Position numbers and translations under genes: made by a program
Notes under the pieces: generated by a model
The model's database searches: none
Told to the model about the DNA's origin: nothing
What the model saw: only the letters and a program-made list of their open reading frames with translations
Assembly: GCF_012489685.1 (NCBI RefSeq)
Contig: NC_080041.1
Location: 102,827,760 to 102,891,759, forward strand
Reading direction: 5' to 3'
From: Lotus japonicus
Taxonomy: Eukaryota; Streptophyta; Magnoliopsida; Fabales; Fabaceae
DNA length: 64,000 nucleotides
Shown: piece after piece, positions 48,145 through 60,240 of the stretch
Layout of the letters: every line of letters starts with the position of its first letter
Position numbering within the stretch: position 1 is the first letter of the stretch

Positions 48145-49846
48145 GCTAGCTTCCAAAGATATTATTTTTTTGTGAATTGTGAAGTGAATAATGTTCTATA
48201 AATCCCCCTTTTTCCATTTCTGAATAATCTCCAATTTTGTATGCTGGGCAACCAATTTAGTTGCATATTTTTCTCTTTTTGGTTTTGGTGTTTGTACAGT
48301 GTTTAAATGATTGGCGTTTGAGCAAATGATCTGATCTTCCAAAGAGTCATCAATTCAATGATCTATACAAAATAAAATGAATTTTACAATATCAAGAGGA
48401 AAATAAACCACAAAGAAAAGTAATAAGCTAAATTTAGCAGCAGCTGAACAAATTTCTAAAATCCGGGCATTGGGGTGGCGGTTCAATCGACCTTAGGTAG
48501 TTAGTAGTAATCAATAGATGTTTGGAATCTATGAGAAAGACAAACCATAAATTGAGCAATTTTCTCTCAAATTTTCCTTTGTTTGGAGTTTTTTTTCAAT
48601 GCCTTTGCTCTTACATCCACTTGGTGGATTGATTTTATCATCCTACCAAATTCCCACCTAAGGAAATCAAATTGACTCGCATTGCTCGGTTAGAATAGCT
48701 AGTCAAAGGCTAATTGGGCAAATTCCAAGTGGAGCTCTAGATAGTAGGTCGATCTCATGATTGGCTTTTCAATTTGAGTCTAGAGTTCAATTTTCTAACA
48801 AATAATGTTCAAAAGTTAGTCGTACACACACATGAATGCAAACCCTAAACCCTAAACAACTTTGAGCTTCAGACAAATGCACTTATTGAATCCGAAACAT
48901 ACAAACGAGCTATAAAAGATTTGTCCACACATACTTGGATCAGCTACGAACAGAATTTTTTTCCCCCAGAATTGATTCTAACATTAGAATTAATTGCAGA
49001 AGAGTTTTCAAACATGCACTCGATCGAGAAAAGTTATAAACAATACTGATCTACAAGAATCTCATCATATATGATCCAATATCCATTTAATTAATCAAAA
49101 CAAAACGATCAGAATTTCCAGCACTAAAGCAACAAGGGGTATTAAGAAACATTGACAGCCAGTCAGCCACAGCTAGCAGAAGAAACAGTCAATTAAAAAT
49201 GAAACAAACCTAGCTAGCAGAAACAATTGAGCATAACGATTCAAAAGAAGCAATTGAGCGAAACATTTGGAATCAAGAAAGATTGGAGATTTGAATTTTT
49301 TATATGAGAATAATTTTCAGTGGAAAAACTAATTCCACGAAAATATATTTATTTCTAAGTATGATCATTTTCTGGATCCACATAAGAAACTCTATTAAAC
49401 GGGCACTAATCCAATTCAACCCTTCACATCCGTTGGCTTTTTGGAATGTGAAAATGAGCTGTTGGGAGGGAACCAACAAAAAGACAGTCTAAATCAGTTG
49501 CAGACCAAATGACAAAATAACACACTTAATTAGCCACCCGTCAACAGAAACAGTGATGAGTTATATGCGCGATAAGTGATGAGCTCACTTACTTTTTCGT
49601 TCACTCTACGAGTTGATATGAATCCTTGAAATGCTGTGACAAAAATGGAATGGGGATTCACTTGAATTTGAAAGAAAATGTCAAAATTCCAACCTAGAAT
49701 ACACTTGACCAAAAAAAAAAATTACAATTAAAATGTTATCAAACTGCTCAATTTTCAATGCATAAAATTGTCTCAATGCTATATAGGCAAAAATAAATCC
49801 TGAAGGGCATTGATTTGTCACATCAGTTTTTTATAGCATGCCAATA
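48145..49846. other. convergent intergenic region
   Basis: Between the 3' ends of the TPX2-domain gene and eS19. No gene recognised. A telomere-type tract, AAACCCTAAACCCTAAAC, lies at 48840-48857. Confidence 0.5.
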
Positions 49847-51872
49847 TCAAGGAGCAACAACAACAGTTCGGCCAGCAACTTGGTCAAGATCCCTTCGACC
49901 GCTAGAAGTTATTCTCCTACCTCTGCAATAATATGAAGTGCATAAACAAGTTAGAATGCCATACATGACAAAAACTACTCTAAAAGTTTAAGATGTTGGT
50001 GAAGATACATAATTGGATTTCATATAATATCGCCAACAATTACGTGGTGAAAAAAATTCTGATATAAACAATGGGATAGAAATGATTGCTAGCTGCATTA
50101 AAGCTCTATACTCAAAGCAAAGACTGATGGAAGAATCAAGGAAACATAAGTAAGACTAGTGACATGTTTGGATTCACATTTAGATCTTGTAGAATCAATT
50201 CTGCTCCCACAAAAGTTAATGGGAGTAGCTTTTCCCAGAAATTTTTCTCCTTCCAACATGAAAATCCACTGTGTATCCAGACATGCACTAAGATCTAGTG
50301 TTGTTGTAGACTTTCAATCCTGTGGCTGTGTGTGTTGCTGTTGGTGTTGTGTGTGAGAAGTTATAAAATTATACATGGAAGAAAGGAAAAGATATATGTA
50401 GCACAATGTACCCTTTTGGTTCAACTTCAACAATGTTCATGTTTTGCAACTGTTGCAGAATGTGTCTGGCAATAGCACCACTGCTCTTGCAGAAATGTGG
50501 AGGACGGCTTCCATTCCTCTTGCTTCCACCATAGATCCTCCTGAAAGCACCAACGCCAAGACCTCCCCTCAAATAGATCTTTCTTGCCATGGAAGCTGTA
50601 ACCAATATTTTATTGAACTAACTCAATCTAAGAGAAAATTATAAAAAAACTATCTACTTCTCAAAAATATGAATGAAGTTTGTGTAGCACATGGTTTAAG
50701 AGTAAACTCACCAGCTCTAACATAATACCAGTCAGGATCATAGGGAGCCAGTTCCTTAAATTTTGCTGTTTTTACAATATCCGTCCACTCAGGAAGCTCC
50801 ATCTGTTCATGTTCAAGAACAAGATAGAAACAACAATTAGAAGAGGCGCAAACACATTATTTAAGAGTTCTACATACAGAAATGTACTTTCAGCAACTAC
50901 AGATCAAGGAAATTAAATAATTAAATTAATTCGCAGAAGCACCACATAATATCATGTGATGATTGAAATATTGATTAGAAAACATTAACATCCCACATTG
51001 CACCTATGCCAGGTATCAGGTATGTAACCAAAGTTCCTCTTAAAACAGCTTGGGCAATCCCCCATTTCTTGCTCCAGCATTGGAGTTGAGTTAGACATAA
51101 TATAATCTTAATTCTAATATGACATCTAAACCTATCTTAATATTCATGTTGTGTGGATTAAGATCCCAATTGCCCAAGCTACCACTTAAGATTCAGACAA
51201 TCCTCCCCTGTGAACTAGTTATTGGGGTTGAGATAAGGTTCATTTTATAGTTGAAGGTGAAAGTCATCCAATACCTTATAAGCTACTATGACATAAAATT
51301 CTAGTTTATTCTACTATTAAAGTTCCAGCTATTCTAGTTTAACTGGTCTGCATATGACACTAAATTCTCAGCTTTTCCCACGTAGAACTACCCTTTGCAC
51401 ATTCCAAGTTCATAGAAAGACACATATGAGTAAACATCAACTCCACAGTCTTCCACTTATCCACATTACAAAGTTTATGTGAATTCTAGAACATAGTTTG
51501 TACAAAAGTTACATTATACGTTCATAATTCAAGCTAAAACAATTGGAGCCATGAGGATACAGAAATTCACCATACACAAAGTAAAATGCAACTTTTTTAT
51601 GCATAAAAAATCTAAGCAACAAAAATGCAAAGAACCCAGATGAAATTAAGTGATATAAGATTGGAAAAATGGCACTAGCAGTACTTATAACAAGAAAAAA
51701 TGGAAATTTAGATGACCCATTTGAGATGCATATTGTTCAATGAAACGAGTTCAAATTTTTTGTTGGAAGAAGGATGAGAAAGTGTTACCTTGCCAGAGCG
51801 CTTGAGATGAGAGGAGTAAGCCTTTACGAACTCGTGAGGAGACACATCCTTCACGGTCTTCGCGGTTGCCAT
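49847..51872 (-). CDS. RPS19: 40S ribosomal protein eS19
   Basis: Small-subunit ribosomal protein eS19, needed for pre-40S maturation. Four exons: 51872-51789, 50802-50712, 50595-50412 and 49922-49847, 144 residues, the family length. The exons read [20 protein letters not shown], then [20 protein letters not shown] with [10 protein letters not shown], then [20 protein letters not shown] with [20 protein letters not shown], then [17 protein letters not shown] ending TVVVAP. All phases and splice signals fit. The promoter has a telobox, as plant ribosomal protein genes often do. The gene is intact. Confidence 0.97.
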
Positions 51873-51975
51873 GGCTGAATCAGATGGAAGCAACTCGATG
51901 CGGGAGAGATGAGAATTTTGCTGTTGGAAGTATATATATGAGTGAAAAAATTGGCTCAATTAGGGTTTTCTTCCA
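51873..51975 (-). promoter_or_regulatory. eS19 promoter with TATA and telobox
   Basis: On the minus strand AAAACCCTAATT (51970-51959) is a telobox (AAACCCTAA), followed 20-25 bases downstream by CATATATATACTT (51940-51928), a TATA box about 55-65 bases before the ATG. Teloboxes near the start are known in plant ribosomal protein genes and fit coordinated expression in dividing cells. Confidence 0.65.
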
Positions 51976-53686
51976 TTGCTGTGCCCTTTCTGCTTAGACC
52001 CACATTGTGGTTGGGCTTTCGTGTGTTTAACTGTTCATCGTTTTGGGCCAATCCGAATCATAAAATAAACTCTTCTTTTTTTAATCTATATCAATTTTTT
52101 GGGTGTAGTTTGTTGTCTATATGGTAAATATATTTAATTATCATCTATATGCATATTCAAAAATTGAACTTAAACTAAATATATAAGGAGTTGAACTATC
52201 TATTAGTTGTGTTATACCTAAATGATCCATTAGTCAATATTTTCTTCTGTTGGTATAATTTTGAAACATTTAATGTGGCCAAAATCAACATATGTGACCA
52301 AATTTTCTCACGGTTTTTGTTTCTGGCCGGTAGAACTAATATGTAAAACGTGGTTTGTACTCTTAACTTTTAAGAGCCTAAAGGGAGTATTTTGCAAAAG
52401 TAAAGCAGCCGTTCCCAAATTTAAGTCACATAAAAAACTAGAAACCTTTTTTCTCTCTAGTTTGGCGCAGTGGCGACCAATTGCTGGAATAATATAATAA
52501 GTTTAGTTAAACTCAATTGAGGTTTCACATTTTGTGCCTTATAATTCATCATAGGTTAGCAATTGCACTTGTGTTACTATGACAGTGGGATAGTGACATT
52601 GACAGTGATGACAAGAGGAGTTGGAGATCCTAAAGGGTGGCGGTGACAACTGTGCTGTAAGTGACAACTGTGACATAGTAGGAATGATGACCTAGTTCAC
52701 TTCTCTTAAATAATACATCTCCTTTTTAATTTTTAAATGAATCATTTTTAATTCATCTTAAAAAATTAGGTCCGGTAAATAGAAAAGAAAAAAATATGAT
52801 AATTTCCAGAGATTGTCTATTTTACCCATAAAATTATAATACCATCTTAGTTGAATTAATATGATTTATAACATGTTCAAAAAGTATGATTTATAACAAT
52901 TTAAATAAATAAATTTACTTCAACCTATTTATTTCAAATACAAATAGTATATCTAAATAGAGTTTTTTAGCCACAAAAAAAAATAGAGTTATATACATGT
53001 AAATAAAAATATCTCATTCGCCAGGCTCTACCGCTTTGTGCGTTGATAGATTAATCTTGCAGCTACCGGTTGTGAGGATATCTTTCTCGTTTCCTAAGGT
53101 ATTTATACAGTCAACAAAAACTTATTTCTCCAATAAATCATTTTTCATACACCCCATTGAATCAAATCATTGTCTAAATGTTTAAGAAGTTCAGCTATTT
53201 GAAATTAGTTGGTGACTGAGAGATACCTTGATAAAAAAAAGTTGAGTTATTTAATAAGTAGATTAAACATCCAGGTGTTCCAATAATTATAAAAGAAATT
53301 GTGTTATGACTTGTATATATTTATTTTCCAAGGGTTAAAAAAAAAGAATTATATATGTATTTATTTATGCTATGTTATGGGACAAGAAATCCAAGAGCAG
53401 TGACCAAAAAATGATGGTTCCAAGTTGGTTAACCTGTGTGACGTTGATGTTTGTTCTCATAGATATCATCGAAGCCGTAGTGTAAAAACCAGAGTGTTGT
53501 GTTCCATCTTCGTTGTTTCCATCATCCATCATCCATCCCTAGCAGCTAGCACCACCTTCTCTTCATTCCCAACAACACTCTCATCATCGATCTCATCGCC
53601 CTTTCAAAACCCTTATATAACACGCCTTACCGACTTCAACCCCCAACCCAGAAATCTCGGTTTTTCATTCGTGGGGTTGGTTCAGA
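51976..53686. other. divergent promoter region eS19 / BCCP
   Basis: The two genes diverge from here. The first part serves eS19. The last 200-250 bases (about 53440-53686) are CT/CA-rich and are probably the BCCP leader. The middle, at about 52500-53400, is AT-rich with nothing recognised. Confidence 0.4.
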
Positions 53687-56583
53687 ATGGCGTCGTCTTT
53701 CACTGTCCCTTGCCCCAAATGCCTCTCTTTTACCGGTTCTGGGTTGAACTCTCGGACCCCTCCGCCGCAGAACATGCAGATTCGGAGCGGGTTGGGGTTG
53801 AAGGAATCCGGGTCGTTTGGATCTTTGAGCCATGATTCAGCAGCACCAAATGGGATTCAGGTGTGTGGTTTTTGTCTAATGTGAATCTTGGTTTGAAATT
53901 TGAATCTGAATTGATAGTATTAGTACCACCATGTTGATTTCTTCTGATTTTGGATAGATGTCACTGGATGTGATGAATTGTTTTGAATGTGTGCTTGTAT
54001 GCATGATGTTTGAGATGTTAATTGTGCACTAATTGTATGGTGAAAGTTCCAGAATGCTCAATTTGCCATTTCCCACTTGAAGGTTAGATAGTGATAGGGA
54101 GAAATGTGATTCAAGTTTTTGGGCTGAGTATTTATAGTTTGAGCATATAATTTGATTAGTTATTGTATATGTTCTCATTTTAACTATTATGTTATTTTCA
54201 GCATAAATTAGTAATACACACATCCCCTGCCAATGACTTTTCAGTGCTTAGTGTCCTTTACTTTTGTTGGGAAAAAATACAAAATTAAAAGGAAACCTTT
54301 TGTTCCTTGAAATCCTATTTAATTTGAAGATTTCGTGCGTGTTTGGATACACCAAGGTGAAGCTGAATTCATGATGGACGGCCACAAAAGCTAAGAGAAG
54401 TTGCTTTTGTCCACCGTGTATTCAACATGTTGAGAGTATTTATGTTATGGAATTTGGAATTGGGTTTACATTTCTAGTTCTAATATCGAGATTTATAGTT
54501 TTGAATTCCTGGTGATTTTTACACACAAATAATATGCTCTATAAAGAACTTCTGTATTTATTTGATTTCCTGAAATGGGGATGGCTCAAATTTTCGTCTT
54601 GTTATAGCCAGATGAATTGTGTTATTTTCATTGTATTTGGTGGATCTGTTACCGCTGGTGCAGCCCACGATCATGTAGCGTGTAGTTTTCAGCCGTCAGT
54701 CTATAACGTGCTTAAAACTGGAGAAGTCCATAGTTTATCCATTAAAACAATTTCAGTTTGTGAATTGTATTCTGATTCAGCGAGTACTAGTAATGAAGTT
54801 AAACTTTGTCAGACGCTTGGAAGTTGGAAGCTATATTTTCTTTCTGATAATTTTTATGATTCCATTGTTATTGTTGTGTCCTGCAGGCCCTTAACAGAAA
54901 ACAATATTCTGTCTGGAAGTTTCAAGCATTACCTAGTGAGGTTTGTTCACATTGAGTTTTACTCTGAACGAAAAAATGTCATCATCTCTAATCTTGCTTT
55001 ACAAATTATTTCTCCGTAAGATTAATTAACAATAACCATAATTACATGATTTGTATGTTTTAGGCTGCTACAGTTGGAAATTCTTCAAATTCTGCTCCTG
55101 TACTGGTCAAAGAACCTAAAGTCGCTTCACTAGAAGAGAAAGATAATGGGAAACCCTCTGGTCCAAGCACTTCTACAGATGCATCTTCAATATCTGCTTT
55201 TATGAATCAAGTTTCAGACCTTGTTAAGTAAGGCTTGCACTCTGCCATGCTCTTGCGTGTTTGTTTTTTATTTTTAAATTGACATTAGGATATGAAACAT
55301 TTTATTCTTCAATATTAACATTGTTTCCTTTGGCAGACTTGTGGATTCTAAAGATATCGTGGAGCTGCAACTTAAGCAAGCGGACTATGAGCTGATGATA
55401 AGAAAAAAGGAAGCTTTGCAGCCTCCACCAGCTACTTTTGTAGCTCCAGCATCACAGCCATATCCCTATCCCGCACATGCTTCTCCGCAAGCACCACCAC
55501 CACCACCACCTGCTGTTGCTTCTGCTCCTACAAAAGCAGCTCCTGCCCTTCCACCTGGAAAATCAAGCTCATCATCTCTTCCACAGTTGAAATGTCCAAT
55601 GGCGGGAACCTTTTATCGGAGCCCAGCACCTGGTGAACCACCATTTGTCAAGGCATGTATCACTAGTACTGTATAACCATGTGTATTTTATATAGTTAAC
55701 TTCTTTTGAGGTGTCTATTTTCCAATCATTTTACTAGGTATTAATGACTAATTATTCCATGTTTGTTGATGAAAATAATTGATAGCCTCATTCTTTTGTT
55801 ACTGTTTCAGGTGGGAGATAAAGTGCAGAAAGGGCAGGTTATTTGCATTATTGAGGCCATGAAACTGATGAACGAAATTGAAGTATGTATCCATTTTATG
55901 CTGGTTTTGTATATCATTCTGCTTAACTTTCTCTTTTTACTGTTATTACTATTCCTATTACTATCTTGGTTTTTTTTCTTCTGTTCATTCTGGAGATATA
56001 TCTCATACTATTTATATTACTATTCTGGGCTTTAATGGGACAACATGAGAAAAAATTGGAGTAGCATAAATGAGAATGTTAAGATGGATGTGTGGCCACA
56101 CTAGAAAGGATAGGAATAAGATACACAATAATTGTAAAGAGGTGATATTGGGGTGTTTCGTATCGATGAGAAGCTAATGGAAAATCAGTTAAGGCATGTA
56201 CAAAAAAGACCTTTGCAGGCACCTGTGAGAAGGGTTGATAACATAGTCTTTAGTTCCGTGAAGAGGGGCAGAGGAGGCCAAAAGAACATTGGAATATATT
56301 AAAAATGACCTCATTGACAAGACTTTTGTGGGATAAGACTTTTGTTTTCATTGTTGTCACAATTTAGATTATGGTCCCATATTGTAAAATACGTAAAGTG
56401 ATAAATCCATATCAAAGTTTCTTAGTAAAGCAAACACAAACAAATCTATAAAAGCTGTATGCACAATGCACACTTTGTGTTTCCTACTTTCTCATTCTTT
56501 CATTGCTTCCCAGGCTGATAAATCAGGAACAATAGCTGAGGTACTGGCGGAGGATGGGAAACCAGTCAGTGTCGACTCGGTAT

Positions 56584-56636
<53 letters not shown>

Positions 56637-56706
56637 TTTGACTCATTTCTCAAACTAAAATACTTGTGCACCCTGCATGCAGCCTCTTTTTGCAATTGCA
56701 CCATGA
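53687..56706 (+). CDS. BCCP: biotin carboxyl carrier protein of plastid acetyl-CoA carboxylase
   Basis: BCCP subunit of the heteromeric acetyl-CoA carboxylase: its biotin carries CO2 from biotin carboxylase to carboxyltransferase in plastid fatty acid synthesis. Seven exons: 53687-53860, 54887-54940, 55064-55227, 55337-55652, 55811-55882, 56514-56579 and 56683-56706, 289 residues. A Ser-rich chloroplast transit peptide comes first, then the helix DLVKLVDSKDIVELQLKQAD, a Pro/Ala-rich linker (about 155-205), and the biotinyl domain with CPMAGTFYRSPAPGEPPFVK. The biotin motif EAMKLMNE has the acceptor lysine near residue 254, 35 residues from the C-terminus as is standard. Intron 4 has a GC donor (AAG|GCATGT). 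The final exon is only eight codons (PLFAIAP and stop). Intron 5 holds a LINE scrap and intron 6 a (CT)n tract. Confidence 0.95.
56066..56330 (+). mobile_element. LINE C-terminal fragment in BCCP intron 5
   Basis: Translating across frames gives MRMLRWMCGHTRKDR, then pieces recalling RRPLQAPVRRVD and KRGRGGQKNI and KNDL. This is the C-terminal end of a plant LINE-type reverse transcriptase (usual pattern MLRWMCGHTR...RRP.APVRR...GRGRPKKTW). It is full of shifts and stops, so it is an old remnant. Confidence 0.7.
56585..56633. repeat. (CT)n microsatellite
   Basis: About 24 perfect CT units just inside the donor side of BCCP intron 6, a few bases after the splice site. Such tracts vary in length between individuals. 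Confidence 0.95.
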
Positions 56707-57149
56707 GTTCCAGAAGGTACCTTACTCCAAAGTTTGATGGAAACCTCTGTTGGCTCAAGACTGATAATATCACTAGATTTTCATTATTCAGATATTTCTT
56801 GTGCAATAATGTTTGTCCCATTTTAGGAAAATCCTTCTCCCTATTTATTCAAGAGACATTCTAAGACATAAAAGCCACGGCATATCAGAAGGAATGTTGG
56901 AATTTGTACTTCTAAACAGTTTTAATATTGTAGTCTCAAAAGATTTTTATACATTTGCTTTCTCAAGTGCCCATCATTCTCGTTGAGCACCCTGGCTGGT
57001 TTTACAAGAACTTGCTACAGCATGGTTTATTTGCAATAGAAGATTAATTACAATCAAAACAACGTTAAGAAGTTTATATGAAGTAACCCCACAAAAGCTT
57101 TCGCTATTAGATGAAAGTATAGCAATAGTTTTATATTTTTACGCCCAGA

Positions 57150-57440
57150 TATGAATGAGGGATGATACAGATTGTTCTTGGAATGAACATTGAAGAGAGA
57201 TATAGTACCTAGAGGTGGAGGATTGAGCTAAGAGAGAGTGAGAATGAGAGAGAGAGTGCTGAATTTCATGTGCTATTTCATCAAATGAGCCAAAAGTCCC
57301 CTATACTTGATAACTACCTCCTATTTATAGAGCTTAGGTACTACCTATTGGGCCAATTGGGCCTCCGAGGTCAAGGCCCATCTGAAGGTCAGGGCCCCGC
57401 CTCAGGGCGAGATACATGCTGGGCGTCGCCCCTCTAGGGG
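57150..57440. repeat. LTR-like repeat fragment
   Basis: Compact GC-richer segment with GAGAGAGAG tracts, CCTATTTATAGAGC (TATA-like) and GGGCCTCCGAGG/GGGGCTCGCCC blocks. It resembles retrotransposon LTR sequence, but I could not find its ends or a partner copy. Confidence 0.35.
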
Positions 57441-57639
57441 CTCGCCCAGTCCACAGATTAAACTTTAAACTATTTGATTATAGATGTTTTGATATCATGT
57501 TATGGTGTTTTTCCCAATTATTAATAAGGTGTTTGCCATGATTGCATAGCAAGAAATGCATTTCTTTGCTGAACATGTCAGTAACTCAAAAGCTAAGTTG
57601 AATGGTATTGATTGGGGGAATTTAGATTTCAAGAAGGCA

Positions 57640-57960
57640 ACTTTTTTCACCAAGGAATAAAATGTGCTCTTTTTTCGGGAAGGCAGGGCATGCCATAGAT
57701 GTTTGCTATAAAAAGCACGGTGCACTGGCTTATAATTTTAAAAATCTTAAATGGTAATTTTTATTTAGTAAAATGGTTCTTAGATACTGGTGCAATTGTC
57801 AACATGAGTCAACCTTTTTTTATGGGAGATCTCTTGTAGCCAATAACTCTGGCACCTTACATTTCTCACTTACTTTTGTTCTCAGATGTTATTTGCAATA
57901 CTAAATTTCATCCAATTTAACATTTGTAACCAAGCTTACATTCACACTAAATTACACCCT
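57640..57960 (+). mobile_element. copia gag/protease remnant
   Basis: GKAGHAIDVCYKKHGA (about 57679-57725) is the second half of a copia zinc knuckle. After a short spacer WFLDTGAIVNMS (about 57775-57810) gives the retroviral-type aspartic protease motif DTGA in the right order. Frameshifts and stops occur throughout. It is a fragment of a different copia lineage from the one at 15-18 kb. Confidence 0.6.
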
Positions 57961-58409
57961 AATTTATCCTCTGTGATGCCTGTTCAATCCATGATTTCAA
58001 TGTCTCAAAAGATATTTGGCATTGTAAATGAGTTCACAAATAGCCTATCGCATTGTAAATTCGGTCACCCATCATTTACAGTGGTAGATGAGTTGTACAT
58101 TCTAGTCTCCCCAAAGCATTTTAGTCTCCCCTAAAATATTAGTCTTCAGCCACCTATGATTTATATTTTGAAAATTTAAATTATTTTCCATTAAGTTATT
58201 TATTCAAATAAAAACTAAGTGGATTTTATTTCTTAAAAAATGATATCAATTAAGAATTTTTTGCTGAATTTTTAAATAGATATTCGAAACTTAATCTAAA
58301 TTTTATCCTTTCCTTTTTTCGCAAGTTATCCCATAGCTGGCCGTCATGAAACTAATTCCCTCAAGACTCAAAAATCACATTATACGAGTGAACCTTCATT
58401 ACTAAATCA

Positions 58410-58440
58410 CTAGATATAATACCCGTGTGTTGCACGGTTT
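58410..58440 (-). mobile_element. Helitron 3' terminus
   Basis: On the minus strand: a hairpin CCGTG-CAACA-CACGG (58437-58423), then GTATTATAT, then CTAG ending at 58410, followed by T. A short GC hairpin about 9-12 bases before a terminal CTAG, inserted before T, is the Helitron 3' signature. The body would lie to the right (58.44 kb onward); its 5' TC end was not identified. Confidence 0.65.
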
Positions 58441-59796
58441 ATTTGCAATATTTATTTAATATTATATGAATGTTATGCTTTATAACTTTTTGAAGCATAA
58501 TGAGTTTTTTAAAAAAACTTATTAAATTTGAATAATATAAGAACAACCTTCTCATAATAGGCTTACAATCATGTATAGAGAACCCAAATGGTATTATGTA
58601 TACCACACCCCTGATTTGCGAAATAATCCTTGAAGCATAATAAGTTAAATTTTTTCAACTTTTTTCATAATTATTTTCCTTATTTATGCTTCCACAAGTC
58701 ATTTTTAATAATATGTAATGGACAAAAAATTATATTGAAATAACTTTTTTACATAATACACGCATATATTATAATTAATAGTAAGTACCTTATGACGATA
58801 TTTAAAATTTTAAAATTATTTTATCAAAATTATTTATTCATAAATATTATTTTATTATTGATTAATTTTAATTCTTAATATTTGTCATTGATGCAACAGT
58901 CAAGTCAATTTTTAAATATTATTATTTAATATAGGTGGTTGAAAGTTTTTGCCAATTAAATTTTTTCAGTTTCTAATTTTATTATTTAATATAATTTATA
59001 CAAATGAAATTTATTATTTTGTAGTTCATTTTAATACAAATGTAGGAAAGTTTTATTGCTTAATGTATTTAATGTAAAAGTTCAAGTTTCTTTTCATATT
59101 TAACTACTTCATATATTTTTATTTTTAGTTTATGCATAAGAAGTAATTTTTTTTTAATGAAAATGAAAATAAATAAGTAATTAATTTTGTAACTTATGAA
59201 AAATCCAAGTTAATCTTACAACTGTAATACATAATATATTACCATGATATTTAACTTCAAAACTTAATACATTTGGTATCCATAAAAAATTGTAATAAGT
59301 TTTCTTTGTTATTTTTCAAACATTCCTCATCTTGCAATTAATAAAAAAAATATTAATGTGAATTTAATATATGATATACTGGAAACTTTTTCAATTAGTT
59401 ATATATACATATATATATATATATATGTATAATTTATAATACTGTTATTAATGTAAAGATTGTCAATTTAAATTTTTTTATTTTGAATAATAATTGAAAT
59501 TTAAATAATATTAATATTTAATTTTAAATATGATAAATTTAAAATTTTATAAATAAATTGGTAATTAATATGATAAATAATAAAGTTGATGTATTTTTTT
59601 TCAATTTTCAATTCAATTATTTAATGTATTTAATACAAAGGAATTTTTTGCATTGTTTAATGTATTTAATACAAAGTTCAAGTCTCCTTTATATATGTAT
59701 ATAAATTCTTCATACACATCGTTAAAAGATTGACTTTGAACTAAATATTTTAAAATTCCAACTATATCTAAGTTGGACCTTGTTCGTAGTTTTATC
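58441..59796. other. very AT-rich region, probable Helitron body
   Basis: No coding sequence. The segments about 59028-59115 and 59625-59715 are direct repeats of each other (TTAATACAAA, TTTAATGTATTTAAT, GTTCAAGT and CTTCATA in the same order). The stretch is likely the inside of the Helitron whose 3' end is at 58410. Confidence 0.45.
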
Positions 59797-60232
59797 CAGG
59801 GACGGATGTATGTTGGTTAAGGGTGGGTCAAATGCCCCCACCAAAATTTTCATAAAATGTGCTAATAATAGTATTGTATTGAGATTAAAAGAATTTTATT
59901 GCCCCCAGTATACAAGAAATGCCCCCACACAGCCACACACCTATACATTTTCAATAAGTTTGAACTTTTTTCAATGAGTGCCCAACCAATGTTCACACAA
60001 CTTACCATGTTTTTAATTTACTAAAATTAATTATCAGTACAATTAGATCATTAGATTGAATTTTGATAATAATCTGTTATATTGATATAATCGTATATAC
60101 CATTTCATGAAATTGACCATTATTTTAATCTTTAATAGTGATATTTTTTTATAATTTATATGCTACAAATTTTTGTGAAAAACAATATGTATATATTGCC
60201 CCCACAACATAAAATTTCTGAATCCGTCACTG
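59797..60232. mobile_element. hAT-like MITE
   Basis: A 436-bp element with ends CAGGGACGGAT and, on the complement, CAGTGACGGAT. A perfect 8-bp target duplication GTTTTATC lies at 59789-59796 and 60233-60240. The subterminal parts contain GCCCCCAC-type motifs on both sides. No transposase. The 8-bp duplication and CAG-type ends suit the hAT superfamily. Confidence 0.88.
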
Positions 60233-60240
60233 GTTTTATC

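Noticed and set aside
54534..55019. 161-codon open frame overlapping BCCP exon 2
   Set aside because: It covers intron 1, exon 2 and part of intron 2 in a frame that disagrees with the BCCP protein; it has no domain-like sequence.
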